From the NCBI RefSeq assembly GCF_003675385.1, contig NZ_RCWZ01000005.1, forward strand, positions 434,001 through 498,000: a stretch of DNA of 64,000 bases, written 5' to 3'. Positions within the stretch are counted from its first letter, which is position 1. Each line of letters starts with the position of its first letter. The position numbers were made by a program, and so were the translations under genes. The stretch comes from Mucilaginibacter kameinonensis. Lineage in GTDB: Bacteria > Bacteroidota > Bacteroidia > Sphingobacteriales > Sphingobacteriaceae. This document shows positions 46,607 through 54,903 of this stretch, one piece after another. Below the pieces are notes generated by a model. It ran no database searches. It saw nothing but the letters and a program-made list of their open reading frames with translations, and had not been told where the DNA came from.

Positions 46607-48049
46607 TTATTTTTTCACAGCACCTGCTGTAGTATATGGCATTGTTTGAGGGTCAAAGTTAGCCCAGCCAGCAGTCCAGTCGGTTGAACCGAAAGCACCT
46701 TTATAGTCAACTTTATCAAAGAATGTATCATTCAGTTTAGCATCTGTAAATGCAGCACCTGAAGCAGCAATTGAACCGGTTTTAACGGTGAAGTCAGGAG
46801 TACCTGCGTTTGCGAAATCAGATGAGAATTTGAATGGTGAGTTAATTACCGCGTCTGCATAAATAGCGGCATTAAATACGTTCTCAGCCCTAAGTTGAGT
46901 TTCAAATTTATCTTTGTTTTCGCCTTTAACCTCGTTGCCTTTTTTGTTGCTACCTAAAATCAAGTTGTTTTTGAAAACTAAACGGCCGGCGGTATAGTTA
47001 GTTAAAGTTGAATTAGGTGTAGTTTCTTTGGTATCATCGATATAAATACCTTCAACATAACCTGAAAAAATTGAGTTAAAGCAGCTTAAAGCAGAGTTAC
47101 GACGGATTTGTGCACCATGCTGATAGTTAGCGTTAACGTTAGTTTCGCCATCTTTAGTGATTGGGCCTAACATAGTCATGTTTGAGAACACTACAGAAGT
47201 CTGTGGTGTTTTGTCGGAACCAGAACCATCATTATCACTTTCAAAACCGTTTGAACCAGAGATATCTGCAATAGTTTTGAAACGTTGGCTTAAACCAAAC
47301 TGAATTTTACCTGCAAAACCAAAGTCGGTATCAAAATCGTCGTCTAAGCTACCCATAGCAATTAGGTGTTTACAATTTACAGTACCACCAAACCACTCAA
47401 AAGCGTCATCACCAGAACGGTAAACCTGAACATAATCGATAGTTGTACCTTTACCTACACCACCAAAAGTAATACCGTTAATTTCGTTATCTGGTGAAAA
47501 TGGAATACCGGCGTACTCAACACGTACATATTTAAGCGTACCTGAGTTGTCATTTACGTCGGTACCACCGTATTGGATGTATTTAGCAGCGTTACCTTTA
47601 GCATCTAAACCACCTTCGATACCTACGTTGTCACCTTGATTAACCGGAGCTTTACCCAAAAGGATCAAACCACCCCAGTCGCCGTTTGAACGGGCACCGG
47701 CTTCAAATGCAGAAGTAAATACAATTGGTTTATCAGCAGTACCAACGGCCATGATTTTTGAACCGCGGGTGATAGTTAAAGTACCTTTACTTGCTTTATC
47801 ACCTTTTATCAGGGTACCTGGTTCGATAGTCAAAGTAGCGCCGTCGGTTACATAAACGAAGCCCTTAATTAAATAGATTTTGTCAGCTTTCCAGGTAGTG
47901 TTGGCTGCGATGTCGCCGGTTACAGTAACAACATTGTTGTCTGAACCGCCACCGGTTGGTGGGTTTGGATCGATCACAGCATCTTTCTTACCGCAAGCCG
48001 CGATAAAAAGGCCGACAACAAGTGTTAAAAATAATCCCTGTTTTTTCAT
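46607..48049 (-). CDS. Surface lipoprotein with beta-helix-like repeats, partner of the TonB receptor
   Basis: The 480-aa protein has a lipobox (FIAAC, Cys at about 19), a Pro/Gly-rich linker, then repetitive Gly/Asp-rich sequence (DGATLTIEPGTLIKGDK, GDWGGLILLGKAP, KYVRVEYAG, DDAFEWFGG) that suggests a parallel beta-helix. It lies 45 bases after the TonB receptor gene and is probably its surface binding partner. I recall this receptor/lipoprotein pair in many Bacteroidota, sometimes in phosphate-limitation sets, but no PHO-type site was confirmed here. Confidence 0.82.
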   Translation of the reverse strand: MKKQGLFLTLVVGLFIAACGKKDAVIDPNPPTGGGSDNNVVTVTGDIAANTTWKADKIYLIKGFVYVTDGATLTIEPGTLIKGDKASKGTLTITRGSKIMAVGTADKPIVFTSAFEAGARSNGDWGGLILLGKAPVNQGDNVGIEGGLDAKGNAAKYIQYGGTDVNDNSGTLKYVRVEYAGIPFSPDNEINGITFGGVGKGTTIDYVQVYRSGDDAFEWFGGTVNCKHLIAMGSLDDDFDTDFGFAGKIQFGLSQRFKTIADISGSNGFESDNDGSGSDKTPQTSVVFSNMTMLGPITKDGETNVNANYQHGAQIRRNSALSCFNSIFSGYVEGIYIDDTKETTPNSTLTNYTAGRLVFKNNLILGSNKKGNEVKGENKDKFETQLRAENVFNAAIYADAVINSPFKFSSDFANAGTPDFTVKTGSIAASGAAFTDAKLNDTFFDKVDYKGAFGSTDWTAGWANFDPQTMPYTTAGAVKK

Positions 48050-48094
48050 AATTTTTGCTTTTTTGGAATCAGTTGTTTTTATTATGTTCTTTTC

Positions 48095-50884
48095 TTAAAA
48101 TGTGTAGTTAAATGACAGGGCATAGTTTGCACCTGGCAGGTAGCTTTTGAAAGTATAGCCAGTTCCTGACGGAATGTATGGCTTGCCATCAAGCTCGTAG
48201 ATGAAATTGTATTTTTGGTTTAACACGTCGCTTGCACTGAATTTAACTTCGCCTTTGCTTTTCAGTACTTTATAACCGATCTGGAAGTCGAGCACATTAC
48301 GTGGTTGCTCGTAAACGCTTGAAAATCTTTCGCCACCGGCATAAAAAATACGTTTGCCAAGCCTGTTGTACAGTACATTAATAGATAGCTTGTTATTAAA
48401 CTCATTGTGCTGTAAACCCGCGTTGATAACATAAGGAGACTGCCCTACCAGCGGACGGCTTTTTTCAAGGCGAACAATACCATCATTAGGGTTAGTTACT
48501 TTTGAGCGGTTAAGCGAGAAGTTGGCGTAAGCTGTTGTGTTTTTAAAGAAGTTGCCACCGTTAATGAAATCAAGTGTTTTACGCGCCTCTAATTCAAAAC
48601 CATATACATAAGCCGATTTTGAGTTAAAATAGCTGATGGTAGTTGACGAGTTAGAGTCTTCTATTTTAGGCTCGATAGCATTTTGGAATTTTTTGTAGAA
48701 AGCAGATATCGAAAAGATCTGCCCGGCCGAAGGATAAAACTCATACCTTAAATCGGCGTTATCAACCAATGTACGTTTCAGGTTTGGTTCACCCTGTAAA
48801 GTAGCCAGTAATTCGTAATCATAAAATGCAAACGGCGCCAATTCCCTAAATTCAGGCCTTGCCAGCGTACGGTAATACGATGCCCTGAAATTAGCCCGCT
48901 GCGTTAAAGCATATGTAAAGTTTACCGAAGGAAGGAAATCCGTGTTATTTAGTTGCGCACGCGGCTGCTGCATATCTGTTTCTTCGGTATGCAGTTTAAG
49001 ATCAAATTTCTCGACCCTTAAACCATAAACAACGCGTATCTTTTCGCTGAATTTGCTATCGAGCATGGCGTAACCGGCGTTAGTCCAGCTGTTCGCATCA
49101 TACCTGTCGGTAGGGTTTGAAATTTCGTCAAGCGAGTACAAACCGTTATTGATCAGGTTAGGGCCAAATATGGTTTGAATTGGTCGCTGAAGGATAGTGT
49201 TAATATCGTATTGAGTATTACTTGTATTGATAACCAGGCCAAGGAAACGCGCGTTAAAATCGCGCTTACGATATTGCGAGTAAACACCCAGCTTCAATGT
49301 ACTTTGTTTAAACAGATCAACAGGGACCGAATAATCTACCTTACCTGAGTAAATGTTTTCGTTCAGATGAGAAAATACACGGGCATTTTGTTTAGCTAAA
49401 CCAGTAACCTGAGCGTAAAACGGTTCGCCGGCAGCACCTTGTCTGTAGTTGGTTTTACGCTGATCAGGCTGATCGTTAATGATATTGCTAAAGCCCAGGT
49501 TCCATTTAATTTTTGAGTTTTTAGCGCCTAAACCGTGCTCGCCTTCAAGCGTGCTTTTTAGCAATGATTTCTCTAACAAATCGTTGGCATAGAAACGCGA
49601 ATCATAGCTGCCATCACTGGTATTTGAACCTGTGCGGTAAGTAAACTGGTCATCAAACGTACGGTTGTAGAGGTTTTTGAACGTGATTTTGTTTTTACCA
49701 AAACTGTAAGCAAAGTTGGCCAACGCACCTATATTTGTTGAGAATTTGTATTGGGCACTGTGATAATCATAGTTATCAAACTGCTGTATCAAATCGGGAA
49801 CAGTAGTTTGCGAGTTACGGTAAGTTAACGATACCGTTGTACCAAACCTGTTTTTGCTGGCGCCAATCTCCTGCACATTACCTACGGTTAGCTGATAGTT
49901 TTGAGTAGGTAGAGCATTACTTCTGTAGATACTAAAATCGTTGTTAAGACTGTTGATTGACTGGATGGTTTGGGTTTGGCTGAGCTGGCGGTTAACGATC
50001 TGGTTTGTTGTAGGGAAATTGCTAACCAGTTTGCGTGTCCCATTGTCAAAGCCAAAGTAGTCGCTGGCGTTGCGGTACCCGTTTTGGAAATCCTTAAATG
50101 TGCTCTGAGAATTATAGCCCACGCCGACATTAAGACTTACAAAGTTTTGATCAGGAATATCTTTGGTTTGTATTTGAACGCTACCACCGGCAAAATCACC
50201 CTGAAGATCAGGAGTTGCGGTTTTGCTGATCACAATATTCTCAACAAGGTTTGACGGAACAATATCAAATGAAAATGCCTTACGGTTAGGCTCGGTACTT
50301 GGTAGCGGAGCTCCATCAAGTGACGCACTGTTATACCTGTCGCTCAAGCCCCTTACAATTACAAATTTATTATCCTGGATAGTAGTTCCACTTACCCTTT
50401 TTAACACATCGCTGGTATTGCGGTCAGGCGCGCGGCGAATAAGCTCAGAAGAGATACCGTCAGAAATAGATGCGCTATTTTTTTGAGTTGCATATAACGA
50501 AGCAACTGAAGCCTGACGGTAGGTTGATTTAACCACAACCTCCTTAAGTGCAGTTGTCGCTCCGGAAGCCATCGCAATGTCAAGCGTAGTAACCTGACCG
50601 GCCTTAACTTCAACATCCGAAATTGATTTAGTTTGATAGCCTATATATTTAATAACTAAGGTGTATTTACCCGGCTTTACATCGGTAAGCACGTAACGGC
50701 CATCTACGTTGGCAGCGGCGCCTTTAGTTGTGCCATCAATACCCACAGTAGCACCAATAAGCGTTTCACTGGTTTTTTGATCGATGATCTTGCCAATGAT
50801 CTTGCCATTGCCTTGTGCGGATACTTTCAGTGTAAAGAAAAATACGGATAAGATTAGCAGGAGTAAAGATTTTGTCGACTTCAT
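48095..50884 (-). CDS. TonB-dependent receptor with carboxypeptidase-like N-terminal domain
   Basis: The 929-aa protein has a signal peptide (LLLLILSVFFFTLKVSAQ), a carboxypeptidase-like regulatory domain (about 26-110, SETLIGATVGIDGTTKG), a plug (about 125-235, RRAPDRNTSDVLKRVSG and IVRGLSDRYNSASLDG) and an outer membrane barrel ending YALSFNYTF. It is not of SusC type. With the following lipoprotein it forms a two-gene uptake unit of unknown substrate. On the minus strand TACTTTTG, about 21 bases before the start, is a probable -7 box. Confidence 0.93.
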   Translation of the reverse strand: MKSTKSLLLLILSVFFFTLKVSAQGNGKIIGKIIDQKTSETLIGATVGIDGTTKGAAANVDGRYVLTDVKPGKYTLVIKYIGYQTKSISDVEVKAGQVTTLDIAMASGATTALKEVVVKSTYRQASVASLYATQKNSASISDGISSELIRRAPDRNTSDVLKRVSGTTIQDNKFVIVRGLSDRYNSASLDGAPLPSTEPNRKAFSFDIVPSNLVENIVISKTATPDLQGDFAGGSVQIQTKDIPDQNFVSLNVGVGYNSQSTFKDFQNGYRNASDYFGFDNGTRKLVSNFPTTNQIVNRQLSQTQTIQSINSLNNDFSIYRSNALPTQNYQLTVGNVQEIGASKNRFGTTVSLTYRNSQTTVPDLIQQFDNYDYHSAQYKFSTNIGALANFAYSFGKNKITFKNLYNRTFDDQFTYRTGSNTSDGSYDSRFYANDLLEKSLLKSTLEGEHGLGAKNSKIKWNLGFSNIINDQPDQRKTNYRQGAAGEPFYAQVTGLAKQNARVFSHLNENIYSGKVDYSVPVDLFKQSTLKLGVYSQYRKRDFNARFLGLVINTSNTQYDINTILQRPIQTIFGPNLINNGLYSLDEISNPTDRYDANSWTNAGYAMLDSKFSEKIRVVYGLRVEKFDLKLHTEETDMQQPRAQLNNTDFLPSVNFTYALTQRANFRASYYRTLARPEFRELAPFAFYDYELLATLQGEPNLKRTLVDNADLRYEFYPSAGQIFSISAFYKKFQNAIEPKIEDSNSSTTISYFNSKSAYVYGFELEARKTLDFINGGNFFKNTTAYANFSLNRSKVTNPNDGIVRLEKSRPLVGQSPYVINAGLQHNEFNNKLSINVLYNRLGKRIFYAGGERFSSVYEQPRNVLDFQIGYKVLKSKGEVKFSASDVLNQKYNFIYELDGKPYIPSGTGYTFKSYLPGANYALSFNYTF

Positions 50885-51060
50885 AAATTTTTAATGACGG
50901 GTCAAAAGTATCCCCGTTAAATTAAATTCATGTTAACTCAAAATTATCAAATCGAATATCTTAAATGTTAAATTAAATCTAAAGTTTTAGATTTTATCCA
51001 ATATCATGAAGATTAAATGAAGTATTAGAGGTTCAATTATTCATTTTTAAATATGGGTTA

Positions 51061-51068
51061 TATATTTG
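51061..51068 (+). promoter_or_regulatory. -7 box of the ArsR-family gene
   Basis: TATATTTG fits TAnnTTTG and lies 16 bases before the ATG at 51085. The spacer is shared with the divergent TonB receptor. Confidence 0.5.
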
Positions 51069-51084
51069 TAACTCACATTTAAAC

Positions 51085-51417
51085 ATGGCTAATCATAAAA
51101 AGGCTGAGTTTGCCGCAACAGATCAGGATTTATCAATGGTAGCAAAAGCGCTGTCGCATCCCGCAAGGATTGCTATTATGCGTATTTTAGCCCAGCATAA
51201 GCATTTTACCTGCGGCGAAATAGTTGAGATACTTCCATTGGCACAACCTACAGTATCCCACCACTTAAAGGAATTAATGGATGCCCGGTTGATCACCGTT
51301 GCTATTGACGGTAAGAAATCGTTGTATGATGTTAACTGGCCTACCTGGAACCGGTATACTGCCCAATTTGAGAATATGTTAAGCGCCATTAATAACGCTG
51401 AACAAAAGGTTGGATAG
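51085..51417 (+). CDS. ArsR-family winged-helix transcriptional regulator
   Basis: The 110-aa protein is a single winged-helix domain (MVAKALSHPARIAIMRILAQ, recognition helix LAQPTVSHHLKELMDARLI). No Cys pair in the usual metal-binding helix was seen; there is only one Cys (FTCGEI), so metal sensing of the classic type is doubtful. It is divergent from the TonB receptor at 50884 and may control it. Confidence 0.9.
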   Translation: MANHKKAEFAATDQDLSMVAKALSHPARIAIMRILAQHKHFTCGEIVEILPLAQPTVSHHLKELMDARLITVAIDGKKSLYDVNWPTWNRYTAQFENMLSAINNAEQKVG

Positions 51418-51432
51418 GCAACCCTCCTATTC

Positions 51433-52626
51433 TTATGGGTTATATTCGTACACAATTTTATAAGGTACCTGCTTTAGCGATGCTGATACCTGCCCTATCT
51501 TAAGATCATGTAACTGTGGGGTAGGTTCGCAAAATGAGTATGCTTTTCCGTTATAAAGCAAAGGTTTCCCAACTGGTTTATCAAACTGAACTGCCATAGT
51601 TATATGAGTTGGATATAAAACAGCAATCATAGGCAAATTGTATATTTCCTTCACCAAATAAAAGAACAAGCCCGCCCGATCATCACAATCACTGTATTGG
51701 GCAAACAGGGTTTCTTCGGGGCTTAGGCGCTTTTCGCGGCCAAAATTCATTTCGTCGTTTTCATATAAAAAGGCATAACGGGTAAAACGCATCAGGTAGT
51801 CAACCCCTTTTTTTGTATCCATCCTACTCACATTTTGCTTAAGTAAAGGAATCAGCGAACCATAGGTTTCCTTACTTAATGGGATATTGAAATAGGATTC
51901 AAAATCGACAACGGGGTAATTTCTGAAGATAGAATCAACCAGCGGATTGAGCTTAATTTTGAAATAGTATGCCCTATGCTGATAAGTAAACTGCAAATCT
52001 TTTTCGATATAATTTGCCTGCGTAAAATCAGGCATCCGGGTAACTTTATATGAAAACGAATTTATAGCCCCGGGAACATCGATATCAACAGGAGTAGCAG
52101 CCTGTGTTGTAAGATCGGTGCCTGGATAGTCATGGATATTGAGGCACATGTACTTTTTATTATTAACTGTATATGAAGGTATATCAGATATATCTTCATT
52201 ATTGTAAACGTAAAAAATGATCTTTTTACCGGACAGGGCCAACCGGGCATCATACCCCGATTCAACCATCAGGAACCATTTATATAAGGTATAGTTGTTA
52301 TAGTTTTTTTCTTTTGGGGCTATTTGCTGCGCAGTTTTACGTACAAGCTGGTAATAAAGCCAGTCGTTAAGTTGATGCTTTTCCTTGTAGCTTTGCAATT
52401 CTGTAAGCAAAGATCTATAACCTCCTGTACTACCAGCATGGTAAAAGTCTTTTATAATCTGTTCGGATAACACGGAGCCAGTAGTCACGATAGTCTGTGT
52501 ATCAACTTCGGCATTAAAGGTTCCGTCATAAAAGGCAAAACAAATCCTTCTGCTACTTTGCGCGCGCAGGTTAACTGTACTCAAAAGCAACAAGCACATG
52601 AATAATATTTTAACGCATCTGGTCAT
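51433..52626 (-). CDS. Secreted transglutaminase/cysteine-protease-like protein
   Basis: From ATG 52626 there is a signal peptide (ILFMCLLLLSTVNLRAQ); the frame to 52701 is longer but would bury it. Near residue 335 lies YSDCDDRAGLFFYLVKEI and then PTHITMAVQF, the Cys and His environment of transglutaminase-like enzymes. The N-terminal half is unrecognised. It may act on peptides or cell-envelope material in the periplasm. No operon partner. Confidence 0.78.
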   Translation of the reverse strand: MTRCVKILFMCLLLLSTVNLRAQSSRRICFAFYDGTFNAEVDTQTIVTTGSVLSEQIIKDFYHAGSTGGYRSLLTELQSYKEKHQLNDWLYYQLVRKTAQQIAPKEKNYNNYTLYKWFLMVESGYDARLALSGKKIIFYVYNNEDISDIPSYTVNNKKYMCLNIHDYPGTDLTTQAATPVDIDVPGAINSFSYKVTRMPDFTQANYIEKDLQFTYQHRAYYFKIKLNPLVDSIFRNYPVVDFESYFNIPLSKETYGSLIPLLKQNVSRMDTKKGVDYLMRFTRYAFLYENDEMNFGREKRLSPEETLFAQYSDCDDRAGLFFYLVKEIYNLPMIAVLYPTHITMAVQFDKPVGKPLLYNGKAYSFCEPTPQLHDLKIGQVSASLKQVPYKIVYEYNP

Positions 52627-52757
52627 CAGTCGAGTACCCGGTTCATAATTTATATACAAGTTACAAATTAACGCCGAATTGGTTAATGTTATTTTAATCA
52701 TTTAGGAACACAATCATAACATTGCAATCCTATTTTTGATGTTTGAAAAACCGGTTC

Positions 52758-53153
52758 ATGAGGTCAATATCATTAGGAAAAAGAATACTTTGTTTATTTA
52801 TAGCAATAGGGTACTTCTTTTTTTCGTGCTTATATGTTACACGTTGCCCTAAAGTTGCCGGTCATACTAAAACCGGGCAACACTTTACTGCTAACAGTCA
52901 GGTAAAGCACAATACCCCTGTTATTTCAAGTGCAACTAACAGCAAATCGATCCCGGTTCTATTTCTATCACGCCCCCGTGTTATCTTCGGCAAAAACTTA
53001 GTCGCCTTAAGTAACCAATTCAGGTTAATACGCGTTTGTGAATTATGTCCATTCAGGTGCCTGTCAAAAATTGACGATCCGAACAGGTTCCGGGCTCACA
53101 AAATCTTTTATACAGCTAATATCCTTTCTATTATCCGTACCTGGAAAATTTGA
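52758..53153 (+). CDS. Hypothetical protein, uncertain
   Basis: The frame is open from 52743 (TTG) but ATG 52758 gives 131 aa with an N-terminal hydrophobic segment (ILCLFIAIGYFFFSCLYV) and four more cysteines later (VCELCPFRC and others). No domain is recognised. Composition and the absence of an obvious promoter leave it doubtful, but nothing else occupies this stretch. Confidence 0.4.
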   Translation: MRSISLGKRILCLFIAIGYFFFSCLYVTRCPKVAGHTKTGQHFTANSQVKHNTPVISSATNSKSIPVLFLSRPRVIFGKNLVALSNQFRLIRVCELCPFRCLSKIDDPNRFRAHKIFYTANILSIIRTWKI

Positions 53154-53267
53154 GTTATCAGGGCTCCTCTCCTGCTGATACCTGTTACAATGTTTCCTTA
53201 ATTATTTATTACCTGCATTACATGCTGTTAACACCGCACAATGCAATTAAAAACGTATGGATAAATT

Positions 53268-53603
53268 ATGCCTTATTTCGATCTGAAATTTTCAACTACC
53301 GACAATGAACTGGCCAATTTTGCGAAAGCTCTTGCCTTACCTGTAAGGATTGCCATTGTGCGTATTATCATAGCTAATGGCAATTCTGTAAGCAAAGAAA
53401 GTTTATATACTATTCCCTTTAACCACGAAACGATAACCAAGCACCTTGCCGAATTAAGACGGTTGGGGATTATCAAAGCCCACGGTTTACGTAGCTCACT
53501 TAAATATAGTCTCGATGAGCAGTTATTTCAGCAAATGGCCGATGGTTTTGCCATGCTGTTTGATAGTATGCGAACGTTTGAGCCCGATCTGCAGAGTTGC
53601 TAA
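53268..53603 (+). CDS. Winged-helix regulator, paralogue of the 45835 fusion protein's N-terminal half
   Basis: The 111-aa protein reads TTDNELANFAKALALPVRIA and NHETITKHLAELRRLGIIKA, aligning throughout with residues 1-100 of the regulator at 45835, but lacks the XRE domain. It is ArsR-like in size and fold and has no metal-site Cys pair. It probably binds DNA as a dimer; its target is unknown. The ArsR-family gene at 51085 is a more distant relative. Confidence 0.85.
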   Translation: MPYFDLKFSTTDNELANFAKALALPVRIAIVRIIIANGNSVSKESLYTIPFNHETITKHLAELRRLGIIKAHGLRSSLKYSLDEQLFQQMADGFAMLFDSMRTFEPDLQSC

Positions 53604-53741
53604 TGATGAAAAACGGGCTGTTTTTAGCTATTTTCTGAGGCAAAAATGATTTTTTATAAAAAAAATTAAATTCTAATAATCTGATAAACAGACTGTGTGT
53701 TGTAACATTGGCTTAACTTAGGCTTAAAGTACCTTTCCAGA

Positions 53742-53772
53742 TTTGGCAATTCGCTTCAGATTTGTACTTTTG
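53742..53772 (+). promoter_or_regulatory. Promoter of tRNA-Ser
   Basis: TTTG (53742-53745), exactly 19 bases, then TACTTTTG (53765-53772): a full consensus match, ending five bases before the mature tRNA. Confidence 0.75.
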
Positions 53773-53777
53773 TCCCC

Positions 53778-53864
53778 GGAGAGTTGGCAGAGTGGTCGAT
53801 TGCGGCAGTCTTGAAAACTGTTGAACTGTTAAAGGTTCCTGGGGTTCGAATCCCTAACTCTCCG
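53778..53864 (+). tRNA. tRNA-Ser (anticodon UGA)
   Basis: Acceptor GGAGAGT (53778-53784) pairs with ACTCTCC (53857-53863), discriminator G. The anticodon stem GCAGT/ACTGT frames the loop CTTGAAA with anticodon TGA; a long variable arm precedes the T-arm GGGGTTCGAATCCC. The long variable arm and anticodon identify serine. CCA is not encoded, as is common in this phylum. Confidence 0.93.
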
Positions 53865-53888
53865 CATCAAGTGAACAAAGTTTTTGTA

Positions 53889-53922
53889 AAACGCCTCAAA
53901 TCATAGAATTTGGGGCGTTTCT
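53889..53922 (+). terminator. Intrinsic terminator of tRNA-Ser
   Basis: AAACGCCTCAAAT pairs with ATTTGGGGCGTTT (one G-T) around a 6-base loop. Confidence 0.8.
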
Positions 53923-54040
53923 TATTTGTAGGCAACGCATCCAAACTCAATACTTCTCAATCTGATCGAGACCTCTTGCGGGACCTGTTTCAGGCTCCTA
54001 ATTTTAGGTCTCGCTAAACCGCTAAATGTTTATTTATTAA

Positions 54041-54382
54041 CCTTTAATTGTTAACTTACGCATCCAAAAAAGACTGAAGCAGGCAGAGCTGGCTGAGATC
54101 GTCGGCCTGAACTCTTATGTGCAGATTGGCCGCTATGAAACAGGTAAAGCCAAGCCAGCAGCAGATATGCTATCCAAGCTGGCAAAAGCGTTAGATACGA
54201 CTACTGATTACCTGGTGAATGATGATTTTAACGATGCATCTGTAACGGCGCAGCTAACTGACCGGGAACTGCTTAAACAATTTAAGGAGGTAGAGCAGTT
54301 TAGCGCTGAAGATAAGCAGGTTGTAAAGATTTTCATTGATGCCTTTATCACGAAAAGGCATATCCAGGAATTAGCTAAGTAA
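54041..54382 (+). pseudogene. XRE-family helix-turn-helix regulator lacking a start codon
   Basis: The frame opens after a TAA at 54038 and reads LRIQKRLKQAELAEIVGL and QIGRYETGKAKPAADM, a complete recognition region of an XRE domain, then an acidic helical tail ending IQELAK. Full-length relatives start about ten residues earlier with Met. Between the stop and the conserved part no ATG, GTG or TTG is in frame; the first is GTG 54119, inside the domain. So the gene is 5'-truncated, or uses an unusual start such as ATT 54047. It follows tRNA-Ser directly, a common insertion site for mobile DNA. Confidence 0.65.
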
Positions 54383-54392
54383 ATGCTTAATG

Positions 54393-54418
54393 AGAAAAGC
54401 CCCTGTGCAGGGGCTTTT
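54393..54418 (+). terminator. Bidirectional terminator after the XRE remnant
   Basis: GAAAAGCCCCTG pairs perfectly with CAGGGGCTTTTC around a 2-base loop. It also ends the converging toxin operon. Confidence 0.85.
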
Positions 54419-54449
54419 CATGGTCGTTTTGAATGGGCAATAGTGATTA

Positions 54450-54875
54450 TTAATCGATATCATGCGCTAAGCAAGATTCCTCATAACTCCACAAATCCTT
54501 TTCTTCCCCTTCATCCAAAAACCTTCTAATCAATGCATAGTCAATCTCTGGCGCAATGTCGACAGACATCAATGTTGGAATGTTACTACCTTCCCAACGA
54601 CAACCCATGCCTTCGAGCTGAATCATAGTTGTATTGATAATTTCATCTTCGTAAAAGATAATTCTAACCGTTGTGTGCCCAGATTCTTCTACAAGTCCCG
54701 TAACGAAAAGCTCACCATTTCTATCCTCTACCTTTACAATGTCGCCCAGTGAATAACCAGGGGCATAGAATAATATATTATCAAGTTTATAATTGTCGCC
54801 AACCTTCTCTGCCCAAGCACTCTCTAATGCATATTGTTCTTCAAGGTCATTGTATTCAAACGTTATCTTTTCCAT
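54450..54875 (-). CDS. DUF4265-like protein, probable immunity protein of the Rhs toxin
   Basis: The 141-aa acidic soluble protein (starts MEKITFEYND, with LESAWAEKVGDNYKLDNILF and APGYSLGDIV) matches my memory of DUF4265. It begins 28 bases after the Rhs-HNH gene and is last in that operon. Small acidic genes directly behind polymorphic toxin genes are usually immunity proteins. AT-rich sequence, unlike the Rhs gene, is also typical. Neither the immunity role nor the family was tested. Confidence 0.75.
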   Translation of the reverse strand: MEKITFEYNDLEEQYALESAWAEKVGDNYKLDNILFYAPGYSLGDIVKVEDRNGELFVTGLVEESGHTTVRIIFYEDEIINTTMIQLEGMGCRWEGSNIPTLMSVDIAPEIDYALIRRFLDEGEEKDLWSYEESCLAHDID

Positions 54876-54903
54876 GCATATTGGTTTAATTGATTGTCAA
54901 TAT

